From contig MU129050.1 in the NCBI GenBank assembly GCA_014904985.1, positions 62,001 to 126,000 of the forward strand: a DNA stretch of 64,000 nt, written 5' to 3'. This DNA comes from Hydnum rufescens UP504. Its lineage: Eukaryota; Basidiomycota; Agaricomycetes; Cantharellales; Hydnaceae. The first letter of the stretch is position 1; every line of letters starts with the position of its first letter. This document shows positions 1 through 10,899 of this stretch, one piece after another. The notes beneath the pieces were generated by a model. The model was not told the DNA's origin, did not search any database, and was given only the letters and a program-made list of their open reading frames with translations. Both the position numbers and the translations under genes were made by a program.

Positions 1-1459
1 ATGCAGGTCACAAGTCACATGACAGAATGTAGTGACTAAATACCATCTCAGGAAGATGTGGGAGCAGTAAATTGAAGTGAAAGGGGCTAGGAAGGAGATG
101 TGGATCTAAAGCAGGATGTAAAGGGAGTGGCAGAGGCAGAGACTTGAGCAGAGGGTCTAGATATTCTGTAGTACCCCCTGAAAATGTTGGTTTCCCTCAT
201 ACCTCAGGTTTCAGGTTTAAACCAGGTTTAAACCTGAACCTGACCTGAATGAGACCAAACCTCAGGTCAGGTTCAGGTTTTGCCCTCATGAGTGATTTTG
301 GAACCTGGTCAGGTTTAGGTTTTGCCCAAATTGGGCAAAACCTGACCAAAACCTGACCATGGCAACCATAGTTGGAGCCCTAGGAAGGTGGCAGGAGCCC
401 AAGTGCCACAGCAAAATTTGGTTCTGCAGCTGGGCAGACTGACCCCTATTGAAGGTGTCCCCAGACCTAACAAGGGCTCCCCAAGGCCTACTTTGGGTGT
501 CCCCAGACCCAGGACCCCAGAGCTTCTTGGGGGCTACTTCCCCCAAACCCCAGGCATATTTGGTGCAGACCCAGTGCTAAAAAATTAGGTATAGGAGGCC
601 CAATTTTTTGAGTTACTGAACAGCAAGCATTCCAAGTGAACCTATATTGTAGGTACCTCCTTAGGCTAGATGTACCTATAGGGAATTACATAGCTAACTA
701 GGTACTTTAAAGTGTTTGCCTAAGGTGCAAGATATGAGTCAAACATTCTTTGGGGTTATTTGCCAGAATGGGAAATTGTCAGGGCCACACTGTGACAAGG
801 GCACCAAACAAATATAAACCCAGATAAACCCAGCTAAGTCCAGAATAGTCCAATGAACTCCAAGTAAGTCTGGGCAAGATTAAGAGATGTACAGAGGAGA
901 AGAGCCCTGCAGGCCAGAAGAGTCTAGGCAGAATAGGAGTGAGCTAGTCCTTAGCTCACACAAAGAACACTCAGAGCTGTAGTCCAGAGTGTAAGCAGGA
1001 ATCCTGAGTTATATAATCAATATGGGAGGTACAATGGCAGCTAACCTGTAGTCTGGATTGTAAGTGGAAATCCTGAGAGACCAAGCCAAGGTCTCTGGAC
1101 TTTGCTCTTGGACTACTTATACATGCAGGAAGGCTGTGCTATGGGAGTTAAGGTAACCAATCACTGGGAGTGGAGGTAGTCCTATGTGGCAGAGTGTGGA
1201 GCTGGAGCTGGCAGTGAAGGGGGCATGGGAAACTTCTGGAAATTAAGTGAAAATATCTCAGAAACAAATAGGAAGAGACCAGAAGAGAGTCAGAGAAGTG
1301 GGAGATCAAGGAGGATCAAGGACCAGGTTGATAGGGACCAGAGTGATCTGGAGTTAACCAGAATTAGCTGGATAAAGGGGCAAACCCTGACAGAATTGTC
1401 AAGTGAAAGATGAACTGTACTGGTTAAGTGTTACAGATATGTAGAACCACTGACATCAT
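1..1459. other. CpG-free, AT-leaning flank with no gene
   Basis: No credible coding region is seen. The open frames on both strands are short and low in complexity. I find no CG dinucleotide from position 1 to about 1551, while the chromosome to the right of 3738 has many. Weak internal repetition is visible: the phrase 'gtagtccagagtgtaagcaggaatcctgag' style of text recurs in altered form near 980-1080. The likely reading is an old methylated repeat or transposon remnant joined to the 3' end of the NLR gene. No element-encoded protein could be recognised. Confidence 0.6.
205..360. repeat. Clustered inverted AGGTCAGGTTT-type repeats
   Basis: The words aggtcaggtt, aggtttaaacc and aacctgacc alternate in both orientations over about 150 bp. 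The best-paired point is a 10-bp inverted repeat, ttttgcccaa and ttgggcaaaa, separated by one base near 318-338. The flanking aggtcaggttt and acctgacc words extend the arms imperfectly. A hairpin-forming remnant or transposon end is possible. It is not a telomere repeat. Confidence 0.55.
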
Positions 1460-4400
1460 CTACTGCCCACCCAGTTCATGATGACATTGTGCCCACTCCA
1501 TGCCACATTTCAGGTGCTGAAAATCAATCTCAGTACTGTTGGGATTCCCAATGATGCGGCAGCAAGGGTGCCACAGGGATGCATAGTAGGCTGCAGGGAC
1601 CCAGAGAATAAGCTCATGACTGGGTCCCAAAATCCATCCATCATCAAGTTGAAAGTGGGATGGTGGGAGTGGGAATAGATGGACTGGGTATTGGAGGATG
1701 TGTTTGGACACTGCCATGGGCAATTGCAAACTGTTGAGAGTGTTGTCCTTAGAGCCAGAAGTGAGCTGGTTGCCATCAGGTGAGAAAGCAATGGACAAGA
1801 TGGAATCATGATGCCCTTTCATTGGCTGGCCAATGCTCACACCTGTCTCCATATTCCAGAGTCGAATGGTCTTGTCATCAGAGCCAGAAGCAATCTGCTT
1901 CCCATCAGGGGAGAAAGCAATGGACCTGATGGAACCATGATGCCCTTCCATTGGCTGGCCAATGCTCACACCTGTCTCCACATTCCAGAATTGGATGGTC
2001 TTGTCATCAGAGCCAGAAGCAATCTGCTTCCCATCAGGGGAGAAAGCAATGGAGCTGATCCAATCATGATGCCTTCATTGGCTGGCCAATGCTCACACCT
2101 GTCTCCACATTCCAGAGTCGGATGGTCTTGTCATAAGAGCCAGAAGCAATCTGCCTTCCCATCAGGGGAGAGAGACATGGACCTGATCCAATTGATGATG
2201 CCCTTCCATTGGCTGGCAATGCTCCACCTGTCTCCACATTCCAGAGTTGGATGTCTTGTCATCAGAGCCAGAAGCAATCTGCTTCCCATCAGGGGAGAAA
2301 GCAATGGATGTGATCAATCATGATGCCCTTCCATTGGCTGGCCAATGCTCACACCTGTCTCCACATTCCAGAGTTGGATTGGTCTTGTCCTCAGAGCCAG
2401 AAGCAACTGCTTCCATCAGGGGAGAAAGCAATGGAGGGTGATGTAATGATGATGCCCTTCAATTGCTGGCCAATGCTCACACCTGTCTCCACATTCCGAG
2501 TCGGATGGTCTTGTCATGAGAGCCAGAAGCAATCTGCTTCCCATCAGGGGAGAAAGCAATGGACCTGATCCAATCATGATGCCCTTCCATTGGCTGGCCA
2601 ATGCTCACACCTGTCTCCACATTCCAGAGTTGGATGGTCCTGTCATCAGAGCCAGAAGCAATCTGCTTCCCATCAGGGGAGAAAGCAATGGTCCTGATGT
2701 AATCATGATGCCCTTCCATTGGCTGGCCAATGCTCACACCTGTCTCCACATTCCAGAGTTGGATGGTCTTGTCCTCAGAGCCAGAAGCAATCTGCTTCCC
2801 ATCAGGGGAGAAAGCAATGGAGGTGATGTAATAATGATGCCCCTCCATTGGCTGGCCAATGCTCACACCTGTCTCCACATCCAGAGTTGGATGGTCTTGT
2901 CTCAGAGCCAGAAGCAATCTGCTTGCCATCAGGGGAGAAAGCAATGGATGTGATCCACCTATGATGCCCTTCCATTGGCTGGCCAATCCTCACACCTGTC
3001 TCCACATCCCAGAGTTGGATGGTCTTGTCATGAGAGCCAGAAGCAATCTGCTTGCCATCAGGGGAGAAAGCAATGGATGTGATCCACCTATGATGCCCTT
3101 CCATTGGCTGGCCAATCCTCACACCTGTCTCCACATCCCAGAGTTGGATGGTCTTGTCATGAGAGCCAGAAGCAATCTGCTTCCCATCAGGGGAGAAAGC
3201 AATGGATGTGATCCAATCATGATGCCCTTCCATTGGCTGCCCAATGCTGGAACCTGTCTCTACATTCCACAGTCGGATGGTCCTGTCCCAGGAGCCAGAA
3301 GCAATCTGCTTCCCATCAGGGGAGAAAGCAACTGATGATACACAAGACTGGTGTCCTTCTAAAATCAGCATGATATTTGGCCAGTGCTGAAGTTGTCCCT
3401 GAACAAGTTTTGCAACTCCTGGAAATTCACCTTGCCATCTCTGATATAGCAGGGATGAAATGGGAGCAAATGTGAGACCAGAGAGGTAGATGTGAGGCAT
3501 GCTTGTTGCAATGGCACTTGCAAACATCAAGATGAATTGCATGGCATCCTGTTGCAGTTCAACAAGGTCCACAGGAATCTGGGGAATGCATGTTAAGAAT
3601 CAGTCCACTGCTTCAGCATGGACTCAAATTGGAGCCATGCTTACATGAGAGCCACTAAGAGAGGCTAATGCAATTTGAGGGGAGCTATCCATAACACTCA
3701 TCACTTCCAGCCAGTGCAGGAAGTCCTTCTGAAAGAACGACTTCATACATTTCTGAGCAAACTCGCCACTCCGTGTTGCAGACACATGGACACCCCAGAA
3801 TCGACAAGCATAATACAGATGAGAAGGGATGTGGTTTTCCCGGAGATCCTTAATGTTGGGGATGTCCGCATTGCGAAGGAATGATGTCGGAATTTGACAG
3901 ATATTGAATTTTAAGCTCTGGTCCATCACACGGAAGCATGCCAGGGCCATATTCTGGTTTGCTTCATCTTTGTCGATGCAGAAATCTTGGTTATGCTTTG
4001 GATCACACAAGAAATCGCGGTAAGACGAGTGGAGAGGCACGATGGGGTCGTCACTGTGAGTACCACTAAGGAGTGAGCCAAGATGTTTCAAAATCCCTCG
4101 TTGTAGCTTCTTGTGCTCAGGGTCATGGGGAGTGAGGATAGAGTCGGGTGGGACTAGGTCCACAAGGGCCTGGAATGGCAATGGCTCCTGAGCGCACATG
4201 ATTCGGCCTAGGATTGACTTGACACGTTTTACTTCTATCTCCATCGATGGATCGCAGTGCGCTTTCATGACAGTGCTATACAGCGCATACAGCCCGTCAT
4301 CACTACTCAGCACCTTCGCAATCCGCTCCTCCAGAAGGGCCCCAGCTTTACTATCGCGAATGAAGCGGCAGGCGGTAGCAGCCCACTGAAAGGACGTTCC

Positions 4401-6613
4401 AGCCTTCCGAATGAGATCCCTCAGCTGCATCTCGTGCTTCCCTCGGAATTCATTCGTAAATTCACTGTATACATACTTCGCAATATCGCGTGAGGTCTGA
4501 TGCTTGGGGACCTCGTCTACAAGTATGATGTCAACACCAGGTGGCAGTGGAAACCGTAGTGCATCTTGAATATCGGGCTCATATCTCGAGGTAACTACGA
4601 TCCGAAGACCCGGAGGGAATTCTGAGGCTCGCTTTGTTAGTATGGCGAGTGCGGCGGCGCGAGCTGGGACGTCCCCGGACTCGTCAAATGCATCGATGAA
4701 AACAACGGTCTTCCCCGCGGCCTTCTCATCCTTGAAGGATGCAACGATGAAGTGCTCGAATTGTACTTTGCAGTGACCGCTTGTTCGTATCTCGATGTCA
4801 TTCTTGATGGCATTGATCAGTCGTTGCTTCCGGGAATCCTCACGTTCGGCGAGGTCTCGAGCGATCGTACTGAACAGGTTGGTTAGGTTTGCGAGAGGCT
4901 GATTTTTGTCAAAGCCGTAGTACGAGCCCTTGCGTTCATGCTCAGAAACGCGTTTCGCACATGAGCGAAGGATCGACGATTTCCCCGCACCCGCCGTACC
5001 ACAGAACCAAAGGACACGAGATGATTCGCTGGAGCTCAACGTTGTTGGGCCGCTCGCATCGGACGACGGCGGATCCCCCCCAAGAGCCCAGCACAGTATA
5101 GTGTTGATGATCTCGGCACGCGTGCCCGGTAAGCACGCATCATCTAGAGCGTGATGGGCCTCTGGGGCATATTTCATTTCGCTGAGTACTTGCCAGTCCC
5201 CTGTGGACCATCTTAGAACGCAGCTTTTTGACTGAAGATTTTCAAGAAGCACTTACGGACTTCAGTCCCGAGCTCTAAGACGCGATGTGTAATGACGGAG
5301 CATTGTATGTTGGCATGGTCAACTAGATTCTGTCGGAGAGTCTCCAGGGTCCCCTTGTAGTCATCGATCCTTGCGTCCATAGGAGAAACTGTATTCTCGA
5401 TGATACGTTTGACTGTGGCCCATACTGATCAGTTTCGGATTAAGTAGAACATGTGAGATTCCACATACCGAAAGACTTGTTGCAATAGTCTCGAATGAAA
5501 TACGCACACTCCATTACTTGGCGCAGTATTTGGTTGATGATGTCTCGATCTCTTTCCGAGCGCCTCTTCAACTCCTCGGCTTCATCGGCAAAGGAGCAGC
5601 TATCCGCCATAGTCTGGACTAAACCCATCACTTTGGCGTCTCGGGCACTCTGGTCGGAAGCGATCTAATGGAACGTCAGTCATAGACCGTAACGATACAC
5701 AATCTGAGTCTAATCGTACGTTATACGCTGCTGAGACAACTCCCCATGCTACCTTAATCCAGGGGTGAACCTGTTTGTAAATACTTCTTAGCGGTCGTGG
5801 GGCACAAGTAATTCAGGATGAAACGTACCTCGGCGACCGCATCGGCAATCTTCACAAGGGCTTCGAGGCGAGTCAACAAGGACTGCCAAGCGGGTGTGAT
5901 TTGTGTTGCAACCGTGGCGATACCTTGACTGGCGTCGTTGACCCTGGTTAGTCCGGAACCTAGCTGCTGGGTAGCCCGGTTGGCGCTCTCGACAGCATCG
6001 CTCGGGGCCATGAGAGAGGATGCCACACAGATTGTCAAGTCTCCGACTTTGTCGTTCGCGTCATCCTTCAAATCGAGGCGTATCTCTGTAGGGATAAAGA
6101 TCCCGGGTGAGCGTGGCCCTCACTGCGCATAAACATGTGCAGGCTCACCCTCGTCTGTCGCGGAGAGATCCAAACCACACGATGCGACGATCCGGCTCGA
6201 ACGCCCTAAATGGTGCTCGCGCAAATCTAACATCACTCTGCAATCGATAGGTGTTGCAGTCACCGTGCTACCGGTCCGAAAGAATGTGAATGAAAGGCGA
6301 GGAAGTATGTGTCGGTGAAGGAGACCTACAACTCATCCCCGAAGGGACCCTTCCACATCACAGTCTCACGCGCTGCTTTGACGTACTGTGACTTGGGCGA
6401 ACGAAGTCCAATGACGGTGGCAGGAGGCTGAATGGTGAAGTGAAGGCGATACTGTTTCGATGAATGTAGACGACGGCTGTTACATCTGGCCTCTGTTGCG
6501 AGGGTGAGATATGTTTGTTCGATGCAAATTGCTAGTCTGTAAGTACTAGACGGCATACCTGAAATATACACTTTGCGCATGTCCGCTGGGTTCAGCGGGT
6601 CTTTGGATGCCAT
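1460..6613 (-). CDS. NACHT-WD40 STAND protein (fungal NLR, HNWD-like), WD40 part frameshifted
   Basis: This looks like a cytosolic signal-transducing NTPase of the fungal NLR class, a family tied to heterokaryon incompatibility and non-self recognition. From the start at 6613 the order is a beta-rich N-terminal segment (exons to about 6080), a helical segment resembling fungal STAND N-terminal domains (about 6071-5440), then the NACHT domain in the exon ending near 3640. That domain shows a P-loop (WFCGTAGAGKSS) and a Walker B (VVFIDAFDES). An intron near 3575-3640 joins the 'SGSH' end to the linker 'IPVDLVELQQDAMQF'. After it come 13 WD40 motifs and a C-terminal tail (DDGWILGP...ILWVP...WAQC) that I recognise as typical of these proteins. 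The NACHT exons read cleanly. The WD40 array has several 1-base losses, so the full frame is broken as given. The start is the only ATG fitting the conserved N-terminal words MRKVYISG. Confidence 0.82.
1740..3345 (-). repeat. 13-unit tandem WD40 array, 129-bp period
   Basis: The word catcaggggagaaag (antisense to the FSPDG core) recurs at 1774, 1903, 2032, 2160, 2287, 2414, 2542, 2671, 2800, 2927, 3056, 3185 and 3314. The period is 129 bp, or 43 codons, with shorter steps (127-128) between 2032 and 2542 and between 2800 and 2927. Units are nearly identical at DNA level. Differences sit in a few codons: the two to four residues at the unit start (DWIT, DYIR, YYIT, RWIT, DSIL), the residue after 'SGS' (H, D, E, W, K), and Q/R before 'LW'. 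This is the concerted-evolution pattern known from Podospora HNWD genes. The long open frames on the plus strand here are shadows of the repeat. Confidence 0.9.
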
Positions 6614-6942
6614 GACGTGCGAGAGGGCGTTCCAACTGATGGATTCCCCGGACGTTTAAAGATGATAGACGGTGGTGTGATGGACTAGGACGAATGGCGA
6701 GGAGACGGGAGATCAATTTGCGAGCACGACCTATTTGAGAAGCTGCTTCAGGGTTCAGGGCATCGCATTTGTATTACTGTATATCCCAGATCCAGCGGTG
6801 GTCAACAGGACCCCGACTCCCGGTACACTTTGGGGCCAAAATACTAGGTCAACTCCGGGAAAATCGCCTCTAGGTTGCTCCGAGGGCACAAAAAACCCGT
6901 CTGCCGTGACGCGTCCAAAAGTCTACGATTCCAACGATTAAT

Positions 6943-7730
6943 ATGTTTGTGCCGCGTCTGACTCGATCGTACTGGTTCCTTCACTTGAACGGCTTGAAGG
7001 CCACAGCCAATAAACCCCTTACTATCACGTTTCGAACTCCCGATTCCCCAGTACCCGCGACTGAAACGTTCGATTCCCTCGCTAGCTTCAAATCGGTATT
7101 CCCAGGATGGGGTTTCCGGTGGAATGGCGTCACGGTTGCAGCCTCGCAAATGGATCATTCACATTTCGATCCCGCGAGAATTTATGATGCGTATGATTGG
7201 CCTGGTCCAGCTCGTCGCGAAGGCTTGTCCCACAATCAAATCGCGGACAACGCCTTTGAAGAAAAATCCATCGTTTGCCTCGAACGATACCTCTTCCACT
7301 ATACCTCGGGTACACAGCGACGTCAGCCTCAACCCGAGAATGCAACCCGCGAAGACGGCTGGCGCTACTTGACCGTGGGGACCGATGTTGCAGAATGGGA
7401 CGGGATTTGGTCGGGATCCACTGGACGCGTCTACCTCCTGGAGGCGAAACATAGTATTGATGAGGCAAGTTTCCAACGTCTTTTCAAGACCATTTACTGA
7501 TTTAGTTCACATAGAGGAAGCTTGGCAAACTTGTCACCAAGTTGCAGAAGACTGCCGATTTTCTGAATCTTGACCACACCATGGCCACGCTCTACGTCGC
7601 TGGGAAATATTGGACTGAGGGTTCGTCATCACTTGCCTCCCAGCTTAGATTTGGTGTCCTCCAAGAAAATGGCAATGACTTGACCATTACTGAGCCCGGT
7701 GAAATGGCTCTGAGAGGGGGGCTGAAGTGA
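6943..7730 (+). CDS. Putative PD-(D/E)XK nuclease-fold protein
   Basis: Two exons give about 245 residues. Exon 1 is 6943-7464. The intron 7465-7514 begins gcaagt, a GC donor, and ends ag. Exon 2 is 7515-7730. Splicing joins 'KHSIDE' to 'RKLGKLVTKL'. Near the end of exon 1 the protein reads EWDGI, then nine residues, then VYLLEAKHS. This D-x(13)-E-x-K spacing (D153, E167, K169) after a hydrophobic strand is what PD-(D/E)XK nucleases show. The N-terminus is basic and could be a weak mitochondrial presequence. Its ATG lies 330 bp from that of the NLR gene on the other strand, so they may share control. A decayed paralogue at 19081-19905 keeps LLEAKH, which supports a real family. The substrate is unknown and the nuclease call is from motif only. 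Confidence 0.6.
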
Positions 7731-8754
7731 TTTGTAGATTTCTTGTTGTGTTTTTGATGTGATTACTTATGCATATCTTGTCTCTCTTCGCTGCATATCG
7801 CCGTCTATACACATTGCGCCTAACACCTGTGACTGCCATCCAGATTGCTTACACCGCTTGGAAGACCCGTGTGGCGCCGTCCTCGCTGGCGGCCCTAACC
7901 CCTCTGCGGAGGCGAAGGGGAATTCCTAGAGTGCGTACAATACTGAAGGAGATCGGGGAATCGTGGGCTTCTGGACGGCTTACAGCAGAGATGCTACAGA
8001 CGTGGTTACTGCGAGGCGACAAGTGGATGCAATAGGGTCTGGTCGCCGCCTCTCCCCAAGCTGGTGTGCGCTCGTATGATCCTCCTTATCCCCCTGCTGC
8101 GAGGTGACACTTTCTTCTTTATCCAGATTCGTCTGTTCTGTGCTAATAATAATAATATTTCTCTGAAAATAGCTCAGGGACTGCCATGGCTCCGCTCGCT
8201 ATCAACTTTAGTGGGTATCATGGACGTACGGTCGATCACTCTCAGGTACCTTTCGAGGCTCATCCGAATTTGGATCATCAGCCAAACCCATCCACGGATC
8301 GCCTGAGTTTGCCGAGTCCGGTCTATCAAGAACCTTCCGCGCTGAAGTCGATCAGGAATCCTGCCTTTACGTGGCCCCCCTCCCCATCCATTTCCGGCGT
8401 CCATTTTGCAACGACAACTCTCAGATCCCCGTAGGTTTTCCAGGCGACCCTACATCGCTCTCAAGCGACTTCTGGTCGAGACGCTACAGAAGCTTTCACT
8501 TCTCCGAGTTTATTCTTCGTGACCTTGTTCAATGGGACATCTTGTCCCATCCTTCTGTTCAGGATCGCCTATTTGCATTCTCCAAGAGATCCCTGACTCG
8601 GACTGTCCATGTGTTCGTGATTGAATTTCGGAAACGCGATCTTCCACATGCATCTATATTCATTGTGTGTGAAAGAAAGCACCCCAGAGCAGACATAGCA
8701 TTGCTGTACTCCCTTGTGGTATAGATTGTACACAAGGATTTTGTCGTGTTACCT
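7731..8754. other. Intergenic, only unrecognised short frames
   Basis: An ATG frame at 7769-8035 (basic, 88 codons) and another at 8186-8434, with a favourable ccATGG context, are open. A further frame at 8371-8724 (words DFWSRRYRSF, LVQWDILSHPSVQDRL) could be joined to the second by a short intron. None resembles a family I know. They may be a degenerate small gene. No RNA gene or transposon feature was seen. Confidence 0.3.
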
Positions 8755-9115
8755 TCACACACGTTGGCATTAGCGCCAAGCACAATTATGGGAAATGGCC
8801 CCAAAAAGAAATCAGTTGGGAGCGATATTGCCGACTCGCAGTCTTGCTCCGGAATCCTATCTAGTAGGGTTTTCATTGATTTTTTTCCGTTGGTTAGCGT
8901 GGTGCGCCGGCGCTAAACTCACGCAACTATGGAGGCCCTGTGATATATTACGGCCCAAAAAAGAGATAAGTAAGGGCCAACACGCCTTGCCGCAGAACCC
9001 TCTCCATAGGGGTGGCGGTTTTTTTTTTTGGACTCGTTCCGTTTGCGTCGGCGCTAAGGCATATGATATATTAAGGCCAAAAAAAGAACTGAGTATTGAG
9101 CAATATTGACCGTAC
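8755..9115. repeat. Three diverged copies of a ~70-bp repeat
   Basis: Blocks starting near 8765, 8910 and 9040 share the core order ggcgctaa (or its variant cattagcgccaa), then a tgatatatta-like word, then ggcc(c)aaaaaagaa and agt(tg). The second and third copies agree best (cggcgctaa ... tgatatatta ... ggcccaaaaaagaga / ggccaaaaaaagaac). Spacing is about 130-145 bp. No open frame crosses them. They look like old short repeats or MITE remnants, and no clear terminal inverted repeats were found. Confidence 0.45.
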
Positions 9116-9816
9116 TCCACTCCCCAAAGCATGTGCAGCTAATATCGAGATATTCATCATCATCATCATCATGTGGCATATTTCTGACCGATAGCAAGAC
9201 CCAACACTGAAGCTCCTGGAGGGTTTCTTGAGCTCCTTCCATATGGAAGGCACCGGGGCGCTTCGGACTGATATTAGCATGCACCCCTTGATTTATGCCC
9301 TTGGAATTTTCACACAGCAGTATCGACATCGCGTACACCATAATTCAAATTGTTACTGCCGAGTATAGTGATAGCTGACGTTGGCGGCCTCGCATATGCT
9401 TTTCGCACAGGTAAGTGACGACAGACAACAATAATTGTATAGGGAAAGAAAGGAGTCCGCAGTCCTATCATGAGAATTGCGTGCTCCTGCGCAATATTCG
9501 GCATTGTAGATGCAGTTGAGTGTCATTACGGCCATCTTCATCCAAGGGTGCGGCCGGCGCTTCGTCTCAATCTGGCATCGGTTTTCCATCCACAAGCTTT
9601 TGTGAGATGTTACGTGCCCCTGGCATGGGGTTTGTCACTCCGCGATAGTAACGATGTCCAATCTAAGCCGTCATCGCCCCTCGACAATGACTGTGGGAGG
9701 GCGGCGGCTGACGTACTGTAGCCTCGAGGCTTGGAGCGTCGGCCGCCCATCCCACTGATATGAAGAATTCGGGCATTAAAGAGTTCTATTTCAAAGCGGA
9801 ATTCCCCTATGATCCT
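9116..9816. other. Intergenic with short (CAT)n microsatellite
   Basis: A run of five to six cat/atc triplets lies near 9152-9172. The rest shows no supported gene. The frame 9470-9721 is open but unrecognised. The right end is the upstream region of the Zn2Cys6 gene. Confidence 0.4.
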
Positions 9817-9826
9817 TATATATATA
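9817..9826 (+). promoter_or_regulatory. TATA box of the Zn2Cys6 gene
   Basis: The run tatatatata lies 64-73 bp upstream of the ATG at 9890 and is followed by a pyrimidine-rich stretch (ttcttctcccctcctcc) just before the start. This is a common fungal promoter layout. Assignment is by position only. Confidence 0.5.
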
Positions 9827-9889
9827 CCTGGTTAGTTTGGCGTGGTTGCTTCTTCTCCCCTCCTCCCGCAATCATCCCTCTTCATCATT

Positions 9890-10899
9890 ATGACTAACAG
9901 CGCGCCGTACTCTCACCACATTTTCACCGTTTCCAATATGACCCCTGGCATCCCTCCTCAGAGTGATCGCAGCGGATGTTGGCTATGTCGTTTTCGTAGA
10001 AAACGCTGCATACCGAACCCGGGTGGTAGATGTGTTGACTGTTTCAAGTTCAATATGGACTGCATTGGCCAAGGGATTGACAGACCATCCGTATGTTGAG
10101 CCAACCCCTCTCTCTCCCTCTCCCTTACTAATCAAAGATGTTGCCCAGGGGAAAGAGCTGGCGGAGCAGGTCCGAGCGGAGACCAAAGTCTGGATAAAGG
10201 ATCGTGCCAAGCACGATCCATCCGTTCCGCCTCTCGACTTGTCCTATCTGTGGACTCCGTCATTACCTTCCCCCGCGTCTACACCCAGTGCGACGTCCCC
10301 GGGACCCGTCACTCCGAATCTGGATTGGGATGACACGTCCATCATCATTAACCACTCGCTCTTCCCCGTACCCGAAACCGATTCACTTCTGGTCCAGGAA
10401 ATTGATATCACTTACCCCGTCTCATCCAATACTCTTGATGAGGTGCCTTCAAGCCACGGAGGAATCACCTCTCCCAAGATGGATTGGTGGGCCGCGAAGG
10501 CTGCGTGTAATGTTACAACATCCATTCCCCCCAATCATACTCAACTTCCCCACCACACCCAACACCCACCGCCTTCGACACCCATTCCGGCGGAAGGCAT
10601 GAGTACTTCTCCCTTTACAGCTCCCATATGTGCTCATAATTTGGCGTCGTCTAGCTTACTGGGTTGCTCATGATCACCATCGAGGACTCGATCAGCCTTT
10701 CTTTTCAGTCTCCTTCCTGTCGTCAGTGCACGATGGTAATGTTCCCCAAGCCACCCTAGACCAGTCTGGCGCCTTGGGTGGCTCTCAATATCATCCATAC
10801 GGAGGAGCAAATGCTGTCACCTTTGACCAGCAGTTACCTCACCCCGACTTTGGAGACGAACTGGATTTGACCTGGAACCCACCCCTGCCTCCTCGCTAA
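9890..10899 (+). CDS. Zn(2)Cys(6) binuclear cluster transcription factor, short
   Basis: A probable nuclear DNA-binding regulator. The first exon starts at the ATG at 9890; reading from 9842 would need a GTG start. It carries C-x2-C-x6-C-x7-C-x2-C-x6-C (GCWLCRFRRKRC...GGRCVDCFKFNMDC), the six-cysteine zinc cluster of fungal Gal4-type proteins. An intron (10091-10148, gt...ag) leads to exon 2, whose 'AEQVRAETKVWIKDRAKHD' resembles the linker seen after such clusters in basidiomycetes. The remainder is rich in Ser, Pro and Thr. A second intron near 10630-10705 joins to the last exon, which ends at 10899. At about 300 residues there is no room for the usual middle homology region, so it is a cluster-plus-tail protein. 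The target is unknown. Confidence 0.75.

Noticed and set aside
1808..2953. Long plus-strand open frames across the WD40 array
   Set aside because: They are antisense shadows of a repeat with a period divisible by three; the minus strand gives true WD40 text.
1740..3345. Could the regular repeats be a CRISPR-like array?
   Set aside because: Units are contiguous coding WD40 repeats without unique spacers, and the genome is fungal.
5230..5270. Apparent Met start MLLENLQSK of the NACHT exon
   Set aside because: This is intron sequence after a gtaagt donor; the conserved text begins after the acceptor near 5228.
9842..9889. Earlier start for the Zn2Cys6 gene
   Set aside because: The triplet at 9842 is GTG; the first ATG in frame is at 9890, well placed after the TATA run.
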